Below, piece by piece: positions 11,934 through 22,762 of a stretch of DNA of 64,000 bases. The notes under the pieces are model-generated. The model was not told the origin of the DNA. It saw only the letters and a list, made by a program, of their open reading frames with translations, and made no database searches. This DNA comes from Mesostigma viride. Its lineage: Eukaryota > Streptophyta > Mesostigmatophyceae > Mesostigmatales > Mesostigmataceae. The stretch is from assembly GCA_009746045.1 (NCBI GenBank), contig RPFO01000389.1:1004804-1068803 (forward strand). The letters are read 5' to 3'. The position numbers and the translations under genes are program-made. How positions within the stretch are numbered: position 1 is the first letter of the stretch; each line of letters opens with the position of its first letter.

Positions 11934-12660
11934 CTAGAGCTTGTGCAGGGTTTTATACTCCTGCAAAAGACGACTACACCCATCTAGCTCACTCTCCGTA
12001 TACCAGACTTTATCTACCTCGCTACGAGCATACATCCATTTAACCTTATACTGGCGTTGAGTACCACGGCCTCTTTTAATGTCTCTATGGGCCACGATAC
12101 TCTCTACCTCGTCCTCTACCTCGCCAGTATCAGGATTATGCTCTAAAGGGGCAGGGGCTAACTCTCTACCAGCAAACGTGCTTTGGTGGTAAAGCTTTAG
12201 CTGGCTTCTATGAAAGGTGCGCGAATGGGTTTGCCAAGAGGTAGGGATGTCTATCACATACAAGAAATTACCTACTCTAGACAACACACGGAAGGGTCCT
12301 AAAAAGGCGGGCCTGAGTTTCACTTTAAGTTCAGCCTCGAACTTGTGGGCGAATCGGCCAACACGAGGGCCTTCTACTAAGACTAAATCTCCTATTTCTA
12401 TCTCAGGCGCTCTTCTATCTAGTGAGGCACGCAACCTATCAAGGTACTTGGCCTGTGCCCTATGGTACCCTGCAATGGCATTGTCGTGGGCATTCTTCAT
12501 CTTATCTAATAACGCCTGCACACCTTCTACAGTATCTCGGGACACATCATCCTTGTCCCTTAAAGGACTGGCTAAGAGAGAGGTAGGGGTAAGAGGTTGT
12601 CTACCTGTGTCTAGGAAGAAGGGCGTATTACCATGTGCGGCCTCAGTGAGGGCAGTTGTT
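11934..12660 (-). pseudogene. Gypsy integrase C-terminus plus chromodomain
   Basis: The open frame to the stop at 11934 gives the integrase C-terminal domain (GDLVLVEGPRVGRFAHKFEAEL, LRPAFLGPFRVLSRVGNFLYVIDIP) followed by a chromodomain (DEVESIVAHRD, YKVKWMYARSEVDKVWYTESEL, LLQEY). In related elements the chromodomain steers integration to marked chromatin. Upstream, near 12655, a 1-nt indel separates this frame from the integrase core. Confidence 0.85.
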
Positions 12661-13325
12661 AAGGGAAAACTCTACCAGACATAGATAATCCTCCCAATCA
12701 CTCCCAGAACCATTCACATAGTGCCGCAGAGCTTCTTCCACTACTCTATTCAAACGTTATACTAAATGAGAAGAGGAGGAGTGGTAGGCAGTACCGAAGG
12801 TGACCTTGGTACCGATAGCAGCGAAGAACTGCTGCCAAAAATCTGAAGTAAATAACTTATCTTTATCAGAAATGAACTGCCTACTCAAACCATGGTATCT
12901 ATAAACATTATTGAGGTATAGGCGGGCACAATTGCGTGCGGTGAGTTCAAGGGGACAAGGCACGAGATGGCACATACGCGTAAAGCGATCTCCAAACACG
13001 AGGATCTGAGCATTACCCTTATCATTCTTTCTAAAAGGTCCTACAAAATCCATCATAAGGGAATTCCATGGCATGATGGGATGAGGAAGGGTCCTAGGCT
13101 CGGCTATCTGCCCTACGTTGCTAGGTTTCATTTCCTGACAAGATTGGCAGGTCCTAACATACTCATCTACATCCTTTAAGAGGGAGGGCCAGTAATAGGA
13201 ACGGGTTACTAGATCCCGCACCCGTTTACCGCCCTGGTGAGCAGCTAAATCATGTAACTCAAAAAGCAAGGAGGAGCGACAGATAGGAGGGACATACAGG
13301 CGCCATTGAGGGGGAGAATCGAGAC
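12661..13325 (-). pseudogene. Gypsy integrase core with stop at catalytic Glu
   Basis: H..H..C..C zinc-binding region (HDLAAHQ ... TCQSCQ) then the rve core with Asp residues in LMMDFVGPF and FISDKDKLF. At about 12767 the frame reads SSSHLV-stop-RLNRVVEEALRHYV: the TAA occupies the position where Gypsy integrases carry the catalytic Glu (QSER-N pattern), so GAA to TAA is the simplest change. Reading continues in frame for about 110 bp beyond it. Confidence 0.85.
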
Positions 13326-15599
13326 GGGACACCCCCGAATTTTTTGGCGCCAAAAAATTCGCGCCGGAGCCGAAGGTCACAAATTTCACGTGCACGGTGC
13401 GCGCACCCCTTGCGGAAGTGGCCATGGCGACTGCGTTCAGGCGAAACTACCACACTAGGGCAGGCGAAATGCAAAAATTTTACTCGAATCTAAAAGGAGA
13501 TGAGTTTATGATGTTAGTTTGTGGCGGAAATCAGCTGGTTTACAATATCGCTGTTGTTTTTTTATGCCATCGGCATGGGGGGTAATCTGAATTTTTTGGT
13601 CGCGCGGAATGAAATAGAATTCATGATAGCGGCTGTAAAGTAGCGGTTTTGGGGGCTGTTCTGACCTTGAAGCAGGCATTAATATCGGTTGCATCGAATT
13701 CTAAACCGAGCTGGTGCTTTTTTCCAGATTTTCGGCCATTATCGGTAAGTAATTGTTCAGACCTGCGCAGTGCGTGTCTGACCTGTCCATGGAAGAACGG
13801 CTGTTGTTGCGCGCCTGGGCGAGGGATTTACGAGGGCAAGGTACAGATTTGTCGCGAACGTTATCTGCTATCGGTGCTTTCTTCTATGAGCTCATCGTTC
13901 GAGGTTTTTTGCGTTCTTTTTGGGCAGTTTCCGCCAGCTAGCTCGCCGTCGCTTGCCGTTGTGTTGTCGAATACCTGGCAGCTTTAGATTGTTTTCGTTG
14001 ATGTCGTGATCAGGGCCGCTTCAGTCGCAGCCTATAGCTCTTCGGGAAGGTATAAGGCATTTCATAAAACGTGTTCTGGCAAGGATGTTGTGCGTATGGA
14101 CGCTTCTTGTTGTTTGAGAGTGACGCACCCTCTCCTCACAGGCCGCAGCGGCATCACAGCGCTCATGCGGTGAAGGGCCGCCAATGGTTTCTTTGCATTT
14201 TATCGTGCAGGGATGGAAGTGTTATAGTGATGATGATGTTGGAGATATTGCATTTGTGTGACTGCATGTAGATAGCTGGCACCAATGGTTGTTTGAGCTT
14301 TCCTTTGTTATGATGATGTGACAAGACTACAATGTGCTGAGCCAACCATGGTTGACATGCATGACTGCATGCAAGCTATATATACCATGTTCTTACTTGG
14401 TTCCTTGCCCTCCATAGTCCCAGTTTGTCATCCATGCCGGGGAGGACAGTTTAGGAGGTGTTGTTGTGTTGATTAGCTTGGTTGGCATCAACCTTACACT
14501 CTAACCTGGGAGAAACATAGGAAATGCTGCTTAGGCGTGTTAGGGCTACCATCGTCAAGGCTATGCACATATTTACAAGGCTGGCCATGCTGGAGGGATG
14601 ATGAAGACATATGAGGTGCGTGGCCACCCCTTTGTACTTTATAAACATACTCTGCATGGTTTTGGTGCATGTTGGATGGCATATTAAGTGGCACTGTGGG
14701 GTTACTAACTTACTGAGTGGTCCTTAGCGCCTTGTCATGTGGTCATATAGGAAACCCATCAACTTGAGCATTTCTTGTCGCAATGACCCCCCACATTGAG
14801 CATGCGTTGCCGTCAGCGTGCAAGAGTTGATTATGTGTGCTTTGGTCAGTTTGCAGATGTCTTTGATGAAGAAGGAGGTGCTAGTGTGGCTAAATGGTTA
14901 CTCTAATTTCCTTGTAGCGTCTACATGGGTGGCCGTCTTGGAATGGTTGTAACTTGGGCAGTTCTTGTCAGAATGGCGTCAAACCTTGAACATAGGAGGT
15001 ACCATATGTGCAGAGAATGGTAGTATGTGGTTTGGCCAGTTTTCATGAGGCTTAGATGTATAAAGGGGTGTTAGTGTGGTTAAATACTAGCTAAAACCTC
15101 CCTTAGCTTCGTCACAGGTGGCAATCTAGGAATATCCATCAAATAGGGCTGCGCTTGTCAGAATGACCTGAAAATTTGGGGCTGCATGTCCCCCCCTCTC
15201 TAGTATTTGAAAATATAAGAAATGGCATGATTCCATGTGTTTATGATTTGTTTTATTTTTTTTGGTGAAAAAAAGTACCCTTTTTGCGGGAAAATCCATC
15301 AATGTGTCTAAACATCATTGTTTTGTGCTCAAAATTAGGCAGACTTTCTCAAAAGTGGGGGAACTATACGGAAATATATGATTTGGTTAAATATGTTTGC
15401 CCATTGTCCTAGGGAAAATATGCCAAAAGTAGCGTCTTTTTCTATTTTTAGCGCGTAACCGGCATCTGGTGGGGGCTAGTACCCCCCCCAAGTGGTTGGA
15501 AATTTTTTTTTAAATCATATTTATGGTCCCCAATCATAATTGGATTTTTAGCACATGCATAGGTATGGTTTCCAGAAAAGTGCCCTTTAGGGGTGTCCC
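13326..15599. mobile_element. Non-autonomous insertion in Gypsy integrase linker
   Basis: 2.27 kb without long ORFs separates two parts of the Gypsy pol that would otherwise read straight on (FLYVQIR ... SRLDSPPQW). The boundaries carry GGGACACCCC (13326-13335) and its inverse GGGGTGTCCC (15590-15599), so exact ends and target duplication are ambiguous within this palindrome. The terminus (ACACCCCTAAA on the minus strand) and an internal TTTCACGT...GGCCATGGCG block resemble the insertion at 18480-20180, so the two probably belong to one family. Confidence 0.7.
14710..15190. repeat. Three diverged tandem copies, about 189-bp unit
   Basis: The landmark CTTGTC(A/G)(G/C)AATG lies near 14776, 14964 and 15154 (spacings 188 and 190), each preceded by a GTGGNNNTNTNGGAA segment. 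It lies inside the 13326-15599 insertion. Confidence 0.7.
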
Positions 15600-16065
15600 C
15601 TCCCCTTATCTGCACATATAAAAACCCACCTACAAATTTACAGGGGTATTTGCCTAACTGTTGGGGATGGGAGGCAATAGCAGCTAAAGCTTCTGGCTCA
15701 GTGGCCGTAAATCTACTGATAAGGCGTTCGAGATCAGAGGTAGGCATCGCTACCGAAGTATCTATATCAGGTTTAAAGAGGTCTCCTACCGCCTTGCCAA
15801 AGAGAAGGGGAGGTCCTAGAGGGACTATATTATCATAGGACTTTCCTGACCTAGTCGCTATATGGCTAAGCGGTATAGAAATTTTATTTTTCCCCTCCCC
15901 CCCCACAGAGACCACAGGAAGGGCCTCACACGGGAGAGAGAGTCCTACGTGAGAAAGGAGGTCAGGCATACGAACAGTAGTATGAAAGAGGTAGGCATAT
16001 TGTTCATCATCCGGTAGTTCACCGTAAGGGGTTACACCAAGAGTGGTAGGAACTAGAGTAGTATT
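15600..16065 (-). pseudogene. Gypsy linker between RNase H and integrase
   Basis: Uninterrupted minus-strand frame (LVPTTLGVTPYGELPDDEQY ... KYPCKFVGGFLYVQIR), the tether that in Gypsy elements joins RNase H to integrase. It is bounded by two insertions; across the one on its right the frame is restored exactly when one 5-bp duplication is removed. Confidence 0.8.
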
Positions 16066-17139
16066 AGTTATATACATCGATTCCTGCGGAATCGATACTA
16101 AGCACTTAGTATCGATTCCGCAGGAATCGATGTATATAACTAAAACTTTTGCTTGCGCCGGCAAGGCTAAGGCCGATACTAGTCGGGTCATCGAATTGGC
16201 TATTCGATTATCGAAGTTGCCTATTCGACCATCAAACTTTCCTATTCGATTATTGAATTTTCCTTATTCGATTGTCGAAATTTCCTAGTCGACAGGGGGT
16301 CAGAGGCCAGCGGCCTATCATACTCGGCGCCCAGCGAGCCACCGAACTAGGCCTAGTCGATTATAGCGAGACATCGCGTGGAAATTGGCCGATTTCGGGG
16401 ACTTAGCAGGAATCGATGTATATAACTAAGACTGTTGCGACTAGTATCGGCCTTAGCCTTGCCGGCGCAAGCAAAAGTTTTAGTTATATACATCGATTCC
16501 TGCGGAATCGATACTAAGCGCTTAGTATCGATTCCGCAGGAATCGATGTATATAACTAAGACTGTTGCGACACGCCGGCATCCCAGGTTCGAATCCCGCT
16601 AGGATCGTTCCGGGGGTGGATTTTTCGCCTAGTAATGCGAATAACGTTGCGGACGCTAATCGTTCGGCCTAATATGTTAATCAAATAAGGCAAGTGCTCT
16701 CCGCTGACCAGGCGGAGTACCAGCGCTAGCTATTCGACTGATATGATGTGCTCAACCGGCTAATCATCTGTGTTGTTCGACGTCGCTCCGGAAATCGGCT
16801 AAGTCCCCGAAATCGGCCAATTTCCACGCGATGTCTCGCTATAATCGACTAGGCCTAGTTCGGTGGCTCGCTGGGCGCCGAGTATGATAGGCCGCTGGCC
16901 TCTGACCCCCTGTCGACTAGGAAATTTTGACAATCGAATAAGGAAAATTCGATAATCGAATAGGAAAGTTTGATGGTCGAATAGGCAACTTCGATAATCG
17001 AATAGCCAATTCGATGACCCGACTAGTATCGGCCTTAGCCTTGCCGGCGCAAGCAAAAATTTTAGTTATATACATCGATTCCTGCGGAATCGATACTAAG
17101 CGCTTAGTATCGATTCCGCAGGAATCGATGTATATAACT
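16066..17139. mobile_element. Composite inverted-repeat element with 5-bp TSD (GTATT)
   Basis: 1,074 bp flanked by GTATT at 16061-16065 and 17140-17144. Both ends are a 76-bp palindrome starting AGTTATATACATCGATTCC. Inside these, 16142-16407 and 16798-17063 are 266-bp inverted arms containing four 21-22-bp iterations starting TATTCGA. The 390-bp centre has a third copy of the palindrome and a partial arm. No transposase is encoded, so it is a MITE-like element. Without the insertion the Gypsy frame reads DVLNTTLVPTTLGV. Confidence 0.95.
16482..16557. repeat. 76-bp palindrome, internal copy (also 16066-16141, 17064-17139)
   Basis: Each copy is a 38+38 palindrome centred on AAGCGCTT (AAGCACTT in the first copy, breaking symmetry at one base). 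Each half also contains the smaller palindrome ATCGATTCC-TGC-GGAATCGAT. Three copies lie within 1.1 kb. Confidence 0.95.
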
Positions 17140-17144
17140 GTATT

Positions 17145-18479
17145 GAGAACATCTAAGTCCTCGAAAAAGGAGTAATCTGCGCGGCGGGAGAGGGCATCAG
17201 GCACTATGTTATCTACACCTTTAACATACTGAAGTTTAAAAGGGGAAAACTGTGCTAAAAACTCCATCCAGCGCGCTTGTCGAGGGGTAAGGTTGGGTGG
17301 AGAGAGAAGATGGGTAAGGGGACGATGGTCCGTTTGTATAACTAATCTATAAGGATCTATCTCACAGGGTTCATTCAGGCAAACATCAAATTGGGCACCT
17401 TTAAGAAAGTGCTGCCACGCGTGGCAACAATACACCACAGCTAATAGTTCCTGCTGGTGTACAGGATAGTTACGCTCCGCGGGGAGCATCGTCCTAGAGA
17501 TATATACTCAATTGGCTGTAAGCCCTGACCCTGATCCTGGAGAAGGACCCCCCCTATAGCTACCTTACTAGCGTCTGTAGCTACCACAAAGGGTTTGGTA
17601 GTATCGGGTAGGATGAGAACGGGAGGAGTGAGGAATAGGGATTTTAAACACTTAAAAAGCAGATTGACACTCACTACTCCAAAGAAAGGGGATATCTTTC
17701 TTTAACAAATGATTGATAGGGGCTGCTATAGTTGCAAAACGAGGGATAAAACGCCTATAGTAAGAGGCAATCCCTAAGAAACTACGTACACTTCGTCGGT
17801 AGGGGTAGGCCAATCCTGAATTGACTTAGTTTTATCCGGGTCGGTAGCGACACCGGCATCTGACAAAACATGTCCTAAAAATGGTACACTCCTACCAGAA
17901 CGAACTTTAGCACGGCGAGCCCACAAGGAATTTTCAGACATTATTTCCAAGACTTTCTTTAAATCGCGTAGGTGTGTTTAAAAATCTGGGGAGTAAATAA
18001 GGATGTCATCTAAGTAAGCCTGAGCACAAGAACGATCGTGCTCAGCTAAAGAAACAGAGGAGAAGGAAGGATCCTTTAAATCAGAGGACACTTGAGGAAG
18101 GTGAGAATTACCCATAACAGGTCTAAGCACTTCATTCATCAACATTTGAAAAGAGGCAGGAGAATTACAGAGTCCCATAGCCGCTACTCTAAACTGATAC
18201 TGACCAAAAGGGGTAGCAAAGGCGGTCTTATGACAATCCTTAGGCGCTATTCGCAGTTGCCAAAAACCATCTGCACAATCCAGTACGGTGAAACAAGTAG
18301 AACCTTTAACCTTATGAAATATATCATCAATACGAGGTAGAGGGTATTTAGACTTCACAGTGATATCATTTAACTTCCTATAATCAGTAACTAAACGAAA
18401 CTTGCCATTTGGCTTAGGGACTAACAGGACACCAGCTGAGTAGGGGGAGTTACTAGGCTCTATCAATCCTGCTTCTAAT
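17145..18479 (-). pseudogene. Gypsy reverse transcriptase C-half and RNase H, decayed
   Basis: RT motifs: VTDYRKLN, VLDCADGFWQL (catalytic Asp), FATPFGQYQF and the YLDDILIYS box. An in-frame TAA follows at the DF-stop-THLRD position near 17978. The thumb/connection region (LGHVLSDAGVATDPDKTKSIQDW; SFLGIASYYRRFIPRFA) continues with frame changes near 17790 and 17670. RNase H shows FVVATDASKVAIGG (Asp), QQELLAVVY (Glu), VIQTDHRPLTHL (Asp) and DALSRRADYSF. All domains are present but split over at least three frames. Confidence 0.85.
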
Positions 18480-20180
18480 ACCCCTAAATGGTCTGGCTGC
18501 CGATTTTCCGCCTAAAACTGAGTTACAGCCGACACGTCGGCCCCTTCTCGGGGGACCAAATGCCGCGAAAACTATTGAGAATTAGGAAACGTTTAGCTGA
18601 GAAGATCGAAAGTTTATAATTTTCCTCACAGCATGGTACTAGGGTTTGCATACTTCTGACAAAGTTATAGAGGTGTTCTGGCCGGTCAAAGTACTAGGGG
18701 TCAGGGTACTTTTTCACGTACAACGTGCATTCCGGAAAACGACGACCTGGCCATGGCGGCTTGCGCCCACGCATGGCATTTACGTTTTCGTTCGAATTTT
18801 CTGACCAAACTCAGGAAATTGATTTTATACGTCCTAAAGATGATACAGGCCAATTTTTGGTTCGCGGGAATGCCATTTGATAGGTGTCGGCAGCGTTCTT
18901 GCTGGAAAAAACTGCGATCAGGCCGGACGATAGAAACGTTGACAGCAATAACTTTCCGGCGTATTTTAAAGGATATATTGGTTTCTTTGTACTTGTTATG
19001 ATACCTAGTAGTCGTAAACGTGCAAGGGTGGCCAGAAATCGCCGAATCCAGCGACCATGCTGCACAACTTTGGTGTGCCGAAATGCGCCATTTTGCGGCC
19101 ACCGCCTGGGCCAAGGTAACGCCATCCATGCCTGGTAAAGCTGAGTTATCGTTTTCCTATCGATGTTTGACGTTTATATATACGTTCTAGCTTGTGTAGC
19201 ACATTCTTTTTGCATTATTCATGCTCTTTCTTGACCCTGGCCTGGCCCCTTTCTAAAACACCCTTCTTAGATGCTTCCCTCAGTCAGTTGACCTGCCACA
19301 GGGTGATGGTGAAAAGTTTTAGAGGCTGTATGGGTTTGAATACCTCCATATATGTTTGTTATACATTTCCCACACACATATTGCATGAGTGTGAGGCAGT
19401 TGGCTGGTCTCTGTGGCATCATCAAGCATGTAACCGGTGAGTAGAAGCTTCCCATTGTCAGCATGTGCCACCAGGTGTGCTGGCCATCACCTGGCAAGCT
19501 ATAGCAGCTTAGGCCTAGTTTATCCTTGCTAGGGCAAGCTGAAATAGGCTTAAAACCACTAGTTTGTTGGTGGCTGCCTCCTAGAATGCATGCCTTGCGT
19601 AGGGTATCCGTACCACGTTACCTACGTGCATGGACAAGGTGGCACCTGCACATAGGTGCCATGTAAGGGCAGTGTGATGATGCAGTTATGTTTCCCCATC
19701 ATTGTGGAAGGGAAATGTATTGTGTGGCATGGTTGGGGGCCATATTAGTAGGTATTAGTAGGTAGTATGCCCACTCCTAACCCCTTGGTTGCTTTTTACC
19801 ACTGGTACCCCTATGGGCTGTACTGGGTGTAACTGCTGGTATACCCACCCAAATGATGACCCCAATGGCTCAAACTGTTCAGCAACTAATTGTTTATCAT
19901 CCCTGAAGTGGTAGGTGCCTAGCTCTTACAACATAATTCAAAATGCACATTCTACCAAAAATGAAAACGCTCGTCTTGACCCCCCTGACTTTGACGGCAG
20001 TTATACATGGCCTACCCTGCATATATGTAAGGTTGTGATATACCAACCCGAAGGGCAACTCATGGACATGCTTGGCCCCCAAGGACAGCCATTGGATATG
20101 GGTGGGTTGGATGGCATCTGGTTTGCAAAATTGTGAAGTTACAGCCGATGCATCGGCAGTATTTCTGCCCATTTAGGGGT
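18480..20180. mobile_element. Non-autonomous DNA transposon, 12-bp TIR, TSD TAAT
   Basis: 1,701 bp with perfect terminal inverted repeats ACCCCTAAATGG (18480-18491) and CCATTTAGGGGT (20169-20180), flanked by TAAT at 18476-18479 and 20181-20184; a 5-bp TAATA duplication with a 1-base shorter left end is equally possible. It sits in the Gypsy RT. Removing it with one duplication restores the frame (LLLEAGLIEPSN). Just inside each end is a GTTACAGCCGA palindrome (near 18531 and 20138). No transposase ORF is present. Confidence 0.93.
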
Positions 20181-20185
20181 TAATA

Positions 20186-21014
20186 ATAGTGACACTAAAA
20201 TCTGTTTTAGTTCCTTTAACTCGGTAGGGCCCATTCGGTACATCGGAGAGTGCGTAGGAACTGTACCGTCCTTAATAACTACACGGTGTAAAACAGAACG
20301 AGGAGGAGGATAAGAAGGAGTCTTTTCTTCAAAAACTTTGAAGGAATCTATCACAGCCATGTATCTTACTATTTCGTTTTCAGTAAATCCCACCCCTATG
20401 GTATCTACGGTGTTCACATCTATATCCACACTATTATTAGGGATAGGTATCTCCTGTACTTCTAACTGAAGGAACATACATAATAAATATCCATATTCCT
20501 TTAGTTCAGATCGCAACTCATCATTGGACATTAATACTTCAGGTATAGGTCTTACAGGAGGATCAACAGGTGTAGGAGGAGTAATATCTACTAAGGATAA
20601 ATTTTCTACTCTATAATGACATTCCGGTACCCAATAAGAACTATCTGGAAACTAAATGACCATGGTATCATAATTAATAGTAATCTTATTATCCTGGTGC
20701 CAATCTAATCCTAGTAATACATCAGCGGTAGTGATAGGACCTATAGTGGCCGTAAGGTTGACAGTACGTCCTTGTATGACCAGGGGAAGGGATACCGTAC
20801 CCGGGGAATGACTGGTGCGACCGTCAGCATAATGGACAGTGACAGGTTTGGTGTGAGGGATAGGGACTAGTCCTAAACGCCTAACTAGGGCCTCGCTCAC
20901 AAAGGAGCTAGCCGCACCGCTATCCACTAACACAGAGACATTCAAAAGTTCATCAGCGTGCAAGAAGGGGTCTACAACAGTGTGCGGGACGGTTAAGCCA
21001 CCATTCAAAAACAT
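20186..21014 (-). pseudogene. Gypsy protease and start of reverse transcriptase
   Basis: At 20652-21014: retropepsin with VDSGAASSFVSEALVRRLG and ILG-like VLLGLDW. At 20186-20531: the RT entry segment (VIKDGTVPTHSPMYRMGPTELKEL), which is split from the rest of RT by the 18480-20180 insertion. A stop at 20652 separates the two frames. Confidence 0.85.
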
Positions 21015-21139
21015 AAGAGGACGAACACGTAAGGGTAGGGATGATTCAGCTCCTACAGAAGATATGAAAACAGGCAGGCAAAAACTATTATCTGGGGTAC
21101 TATCTAAGGACCTGTCCAGGTTACCCCCGGCTGACAGGC

Positions 21140-22760
21140 CTACTGTTCCCCCTCCCCCCCCACATCCAGTGGGACTAACCCCGAAGAAGACCCTGGCGAA
21201 AAAGCCACTGCTGGAGGGTCACGAGGGAGCGAAGAGGGTGCAGGAGCCTGATTATCATAGGGGAACCCTGAGGGTCCTGTCTGCACAGCATTCAGCCTAC
21301 TAGGGGTAGCTGAGGAATGCGTCCTGGAGTGGGACGAATAGGAGCACGCTGAGGGGTACGAGGAGGGCGAGCATCGGGATGAGGCGGAGCACCCGAAAGG
21401 AACTTGGGGCACTCACATTTAAGATGACCTACTTCCTTACAATGATAGCATGTAATATGAGAGACATCCAGAGCCGAAAGGTCGGTAACACAAATATCTA
21501 ATTCTTCTACATAGGAGTTCTCCTCCTCAGGGGTAAGGCTAATGTTATTAATACGGGAACGGGTAGGAAGAGAAGGGGTAGTGAAGAAATCTGCTACTCT
21601 TAAGAGATGCTGTCGCACATGCTTGAGGGGTAGATCAGTAAAACGGTAGGCAGAGAACTGGCGCTTTACCTCACGTAATAAGGGTCTACTGAGGCCTTGA
21701 AGGAAACGAGCACGTACTTCTGCGCCCGACAAATCCCTAATTCTTACCATCTGTCCATGCAGCACATCAAATTCTTTCATATACTCCTTAAACGGTTTAG
21801 TACCTTGCTGCAAAGTACCAAAGGCTAATCTATCGTGCCAATCTGCATCACTGAGGAGGAACTAAATGGCTCTCTAACCGCTTAAACAATCCTGCTACTG
21901 AGTTAGGGTAGGCATGAGAGGCCAAGGATTCACACTGAATGAGGTTAGCAAGCTCAGGGGTAATACAGGTAGTAAGATAGTGAGGGACTAAACCAGCATC
22001 ATGCAGGAAGACGCCATCTATTATGATTTTGCCACGACTCTGTGTTCTGGGTAAGCAGCATAATAAAAGTGAAAAACTGTTGAGGGGTAGACTTGACATC
22101 CAACTTGGGAAGGTTAGCAAAGAGGGGAAGAGCAGGGGGCTTAGGAGGATGGGAAGGATCAGATTTACCCATAGGACCACTGTCTTCAACTGCTACATAA
22201 GAGGGATAGAAAGAAGGAAGAGGAAAGGTTTTGGATAGGGGTCTGGAAGGGGCAACCGTCTCAGGATGGTGCCCATAGGAGAAGGGAACAGTATATTGTT
22301 CACGAAGGGAGGAGTAGGCAAAATGATCATAATTTCTGTCATCTAGAGGCATGGTGCTGAAATCACTATTAACTTCTAACTCTGCTACACGGGTAGGGAC
22401 CTGGGCAGCCTCGTAGGCCGTGTCAGGGTAGGACCACGAAGCAGGAGGATAAAATGGGACTGCAATAGGGCGACCAGAAGGGCCGACAGGGGCAGAGGTA
22501 CGACCCGTGTTATAAGCAGGGATGGAAGGCACAGGGTGAGGAGGAGGCCTAGAAGCATTGTCAGGGAGTGAGGACCTAATTGAGGGTTGCGCCATGCAAG
22601 GTTGCAGGAGGGGCAGGGGCCTGGTTCAGGATGAAGGAGGGGTCATCACTAAATCTGACACGTTGTTCAAAGGTAGGTGGGGTAATAGAGGGACGACGAC
22701 CACCACCAGTAGTAGGGGAAGGAGGTGAGGTTGCGGTGTGGGTCGTCGCATCATGGCCCT
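21140..22760 (-). pseudogene. Gypsy gag with CCHC knuckle, two to three frameshifts
   Basis: The likely sense runs from about 22740 (TFEQRVRFSDDPSFILNQ) through MAQPSIRSSLPDNASRPPP, then LFANLPKLDVKSTPQQFF, HYLTTCITPELANLIQCE and YMKEFDVLHGQMVRIRDLSGAEVRARFLQGL to the zinc knuckle CYHCKEVGHLKCECP near 21420. Frame changes lie near 22580, 22070, 21830 and 21290. The Gag lattice region and knuckle identify it; retention of the knuckle suggests fairly recent decay. Confidence 0.8.
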
Positions 22761-22762
22761 GA

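Larger units (their letters stand above)
11934..22760 (-). mobile_element. Chromodomain Gypsy retrotransposon, decayed, with three insertions
   Basis: Minus-strand order is Gag with CCHC knuckle, aspartic protease, RT, RNase H, linker, integrase (HHCC and DDE core) and chromodomain. That is the usual Ty3/Gypsy chromovirus order. Subtracting insertions at 13326-15599, 16066-17139 and 18480-20180 leaves about 5.8 kb, normal for the coding part of such an element. Several frameshifts and in-frame stops make it inactive. I could not find LTRs: the right end runs into a different Gag-like gene near 22760, and unknown ORFs follow on the left. Confidence 0.9.

Noticed and set aside
16580..16620. Possible tRNA (B-box GGTTCGAATCC)
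   Set aside because: The T-stem pairs at only three of five positions and no acceptor or anticodon stem can be drawn; it lies inside the MITE-like element.
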